Source: Desemzia incerta (GTDB taxonomy: Bacteria; Bacillota; Bacilli; Lactobacillales; Carnobacteriaceae). Taken from it: 64,000 nt of DNA. Below are positions 62,915-64,000 of this stretch, piece by piece. Every line of letters starts with the position of its first letter. Positions within the stretch are counted from its first letter, which is position 1. Made by a program: the position numbers and the translations under genes. A model generated the notes under the pieces. The model searched no databases. It saw nothing but the letters and a program-made list of their open reading frames with translations, and was not told the origin of the DNA. The stretch is from positions 78,340 to 142,339 of the forward strand of contig NZ_FOXW01000006.1 of assembly GCF_900115825.1 (NCBI RefSeq), in the 5' to 3' direction.

Positions 62915-63995
62915 TAGTTTCTCTTCGGTTTTATTCTTTGATTTGTCAAATTAAGCTAGACAAAATATCTTTATTCATGTAACTCATAAATACTTCCAAG
63001 GGCGTTTGGTAATTTAATATTTTTCTAGGGATGTTATTTCGTTTGTCTGCAACAGAAGAAATGAAACTTTGGTCTACCAGATTGAAATCCATCGCCTTAG
63101 GCAATCCGTCTTTTCGCAAGAGACCGTTGGAATGCTCATTCAGACCACGTTGCGAAGGTGTTCCTGGATCAGCAAAATAGATGGCAACGTCGTGCTGGTT
63201 ACTTAAAGCTTTCCAGTTAGAGAATTCTTTTCCGCAATCAAAAGTGATCGATTTAAATAAATGCCTTGGAATGGCATTAAACCAATGATCCATAGCAGCT
63301 TCAATGTCGCTGGCTCTCCGCCCATCGGGCTTCAAAGTAATAATGACCTTAGAAAGACGTTCTACCAAGGTAATGATGGCGCTCTTGTGATGAGCCCCCA
63401 CAATGGTGTCGCCTTCGATATGACCGAACTCTTCTTCGAAGTCAGGATAATCGGTCTTTCTTTCAACAATATTCCGTTTGAAGGCTTGTTTTCCTCTTCG
63501 TTCTTGATGACCATTGGGTTTTCTTTTCCCCTTCATAGGAAGTGTAACTTCATCGAAGACTTTTTCTTTAAACTGCCGGTAAAGAGTTCGCATAGAACAG
63601 CTGATGATCATTTCTTTTCGTCCAATAATCACATCAGGAGTCCAGCCTTGATTTACTTTTTCCTTGATATAGGTCTGTTGTTCTTTTGGTAAGATGATTC
63701 TCTGTCTGCCACACCGTTTCTTATTTTCTTTATATTGTTGGTAGTAATCGAGGGCCGTATGGCCTTCTTTCAAGAAATGAATGACATTATAAATGGGCGT
63801 TCGAGATCGTTTCAGGAACTCAGCAATTTTAGCGACTTTAATATTTTGGTGATAATAAGACTCTATCATCACTAATTCATCCGTGGTAAGATGGGTGTAG
63901 GTCATTCGTGATCACTCCTATGTTTTCTTTGGTCGGAAATACATTTTGAGTGTACCACGAATGGCTTTTTTATTTGTCTAGCTTAATTTTACAAT
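62860..63995 (-). mobile_element. IS30-family insertion sequence (copy 2)
   Basis: Terminal inverted repeats of 31 bp, identical at both ends: 62860-62890 begins ATTGTAAAATTAAGCTAGAC and 63965-63995 is its complement. The element is 1136 bp with one transposase. A third partial copy of the IR core lies at the 3' end of the transposase gene (about 62947-62965). A hairpin inside the left end (AAGAGAAACT...AGTTTCTCTT, then TTTTTTATTT on the reverse strand) probably terminates transposase transcription. Confidence 0.9.
62946..63905 (-). CDS. IS30-family transposase
   Basis: DDE transposase of 319 aa: N-terminal HTH (LTTDELVMIESYYHQNIKVAKIAEFLKRSRTPIYNVIHFL), IEGDTIVGAHHKSAIITLVERLSK (first Asp), FDCGKEFSNW (second Asp), GLNEHSNGLLRKDGLPK (Glu) and the terminal LNYQTPLEVF. 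Frame intact. It differs clearly from the transposase at 6571-7650, so the two elements belong to different IS30 subgroups. Confidence 0.95.
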   Translation of the reverse strand: MTYTHLTTDELVMIESYYHQNIKVAKIAEFLKRSRTPIYNVIHFLKEGHTALDYYQQYKENKKRCGRQRIILPKEQQTYIKEKVNQGWTPDVIIGRKEMIISCSMRTLYRQFKEKVFDEVTLPMKGKRKPNGHQERRGKQAFKRNIVERKTDYPDFEEEFGHIEGDTIVGAHHKSAIITLVERLSKVIITLKPDGRRASDIEAAMDHWFNAIPRHLFKSITFDCGKEFSNWKALSNQHDVAIYFADPGTPSQRGLNEHSNGLLRKDGLPKAMDFNLVDQSFISSVADKRNNIPRKILNYQTPLEVFMSYMNKDILSSLI

Positions 63996-64000
63996 CGGCG

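Overview
The window comes from a low-GC Gram-positive bacterium of the order Lactobacillales, probably the Carnobacteriaceae/Enterococcaceae side. The evidence is strong AGGAGG ribosome sites, HelD, YhgE/Pip, CadC/CadD, YibE/YibF, GlnR-type TGTNA-N7-TNACA boxes, and IS30 and IS256 elements. The genus cannot be fixed from sequence alone. No rRNA, tRNA or CRISPR array was seen.

Layout. 1-6.4 kb: a leftward oligopeptide ABC operon (oppB-oppC-oppA-M20 peptidase-oppD, cut by the window edge), preceded by a leader with a 24-codon ORF and four mutually exclusive pairing segments ending in a terminator, which looks like a translation-coupled attenuator. 6.5-7.7 kb: an IS30-family insertion. 7.9-16.8 kb: helD, a glutathionyl-hydroquinone-reductase-like protein, a YjjG-like phosphatase, a divergent yhgE/tetR pair and deoC. 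16.9-29.3 kb: an SDR pseudogene, two Gfo/Idh/MocA oxidoreductases, an RpiR regulator, a nucleoid-associated protein, nth, HTH regulators, msrA, a YdeI/OmdA-family gene, a 6-phospho-beta-glucosidase and several small membrane proteins.

29.6-33.5 kb is a metal region. An HMA protein, a 97-aa helical protein and a P1B-type ATPase with a CPG motif are each preceded by FNR-type boxes centred at exactly -41.5 from predicted start sites; next to them is cadC-cadD with its own operator. 33.6-44.5 kb is core-like: yibE/yibF, a second M20 peptidase, gapA, an AmtB-PII fusion and a glutamine-type ABC operon. The last two carry GlnR boxes, so this is a nitrogen-control block.

44.9-64 kb is accessory. It holds a truncated topB, a complete type I restriction-modification locus (hsdM-hsdS-hsdR), three serine-recombinase genes or fragments, a radC fragment, nhaC with an upstream small ORF, a three-gene membrane/secreted cluster of unknown function, an IS256 element, a transposase remnant, a formaldehyde detoxification unit (hxlR-like regulator divergent from adhC-frmB) and a terminal IS30 element that has made a chimeric ORF with a neighbour.

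The most unusual signals are (1) the opp leader, whose peptide ends Lys-Pro-stop exactly on attenuator segment 1; (2) intergenic arrays of alternating inverted repeats of unrelated sequence that share a 52-bp period; and (3) paired FNR-type sites at -41.5 in the metal ATPase operon.
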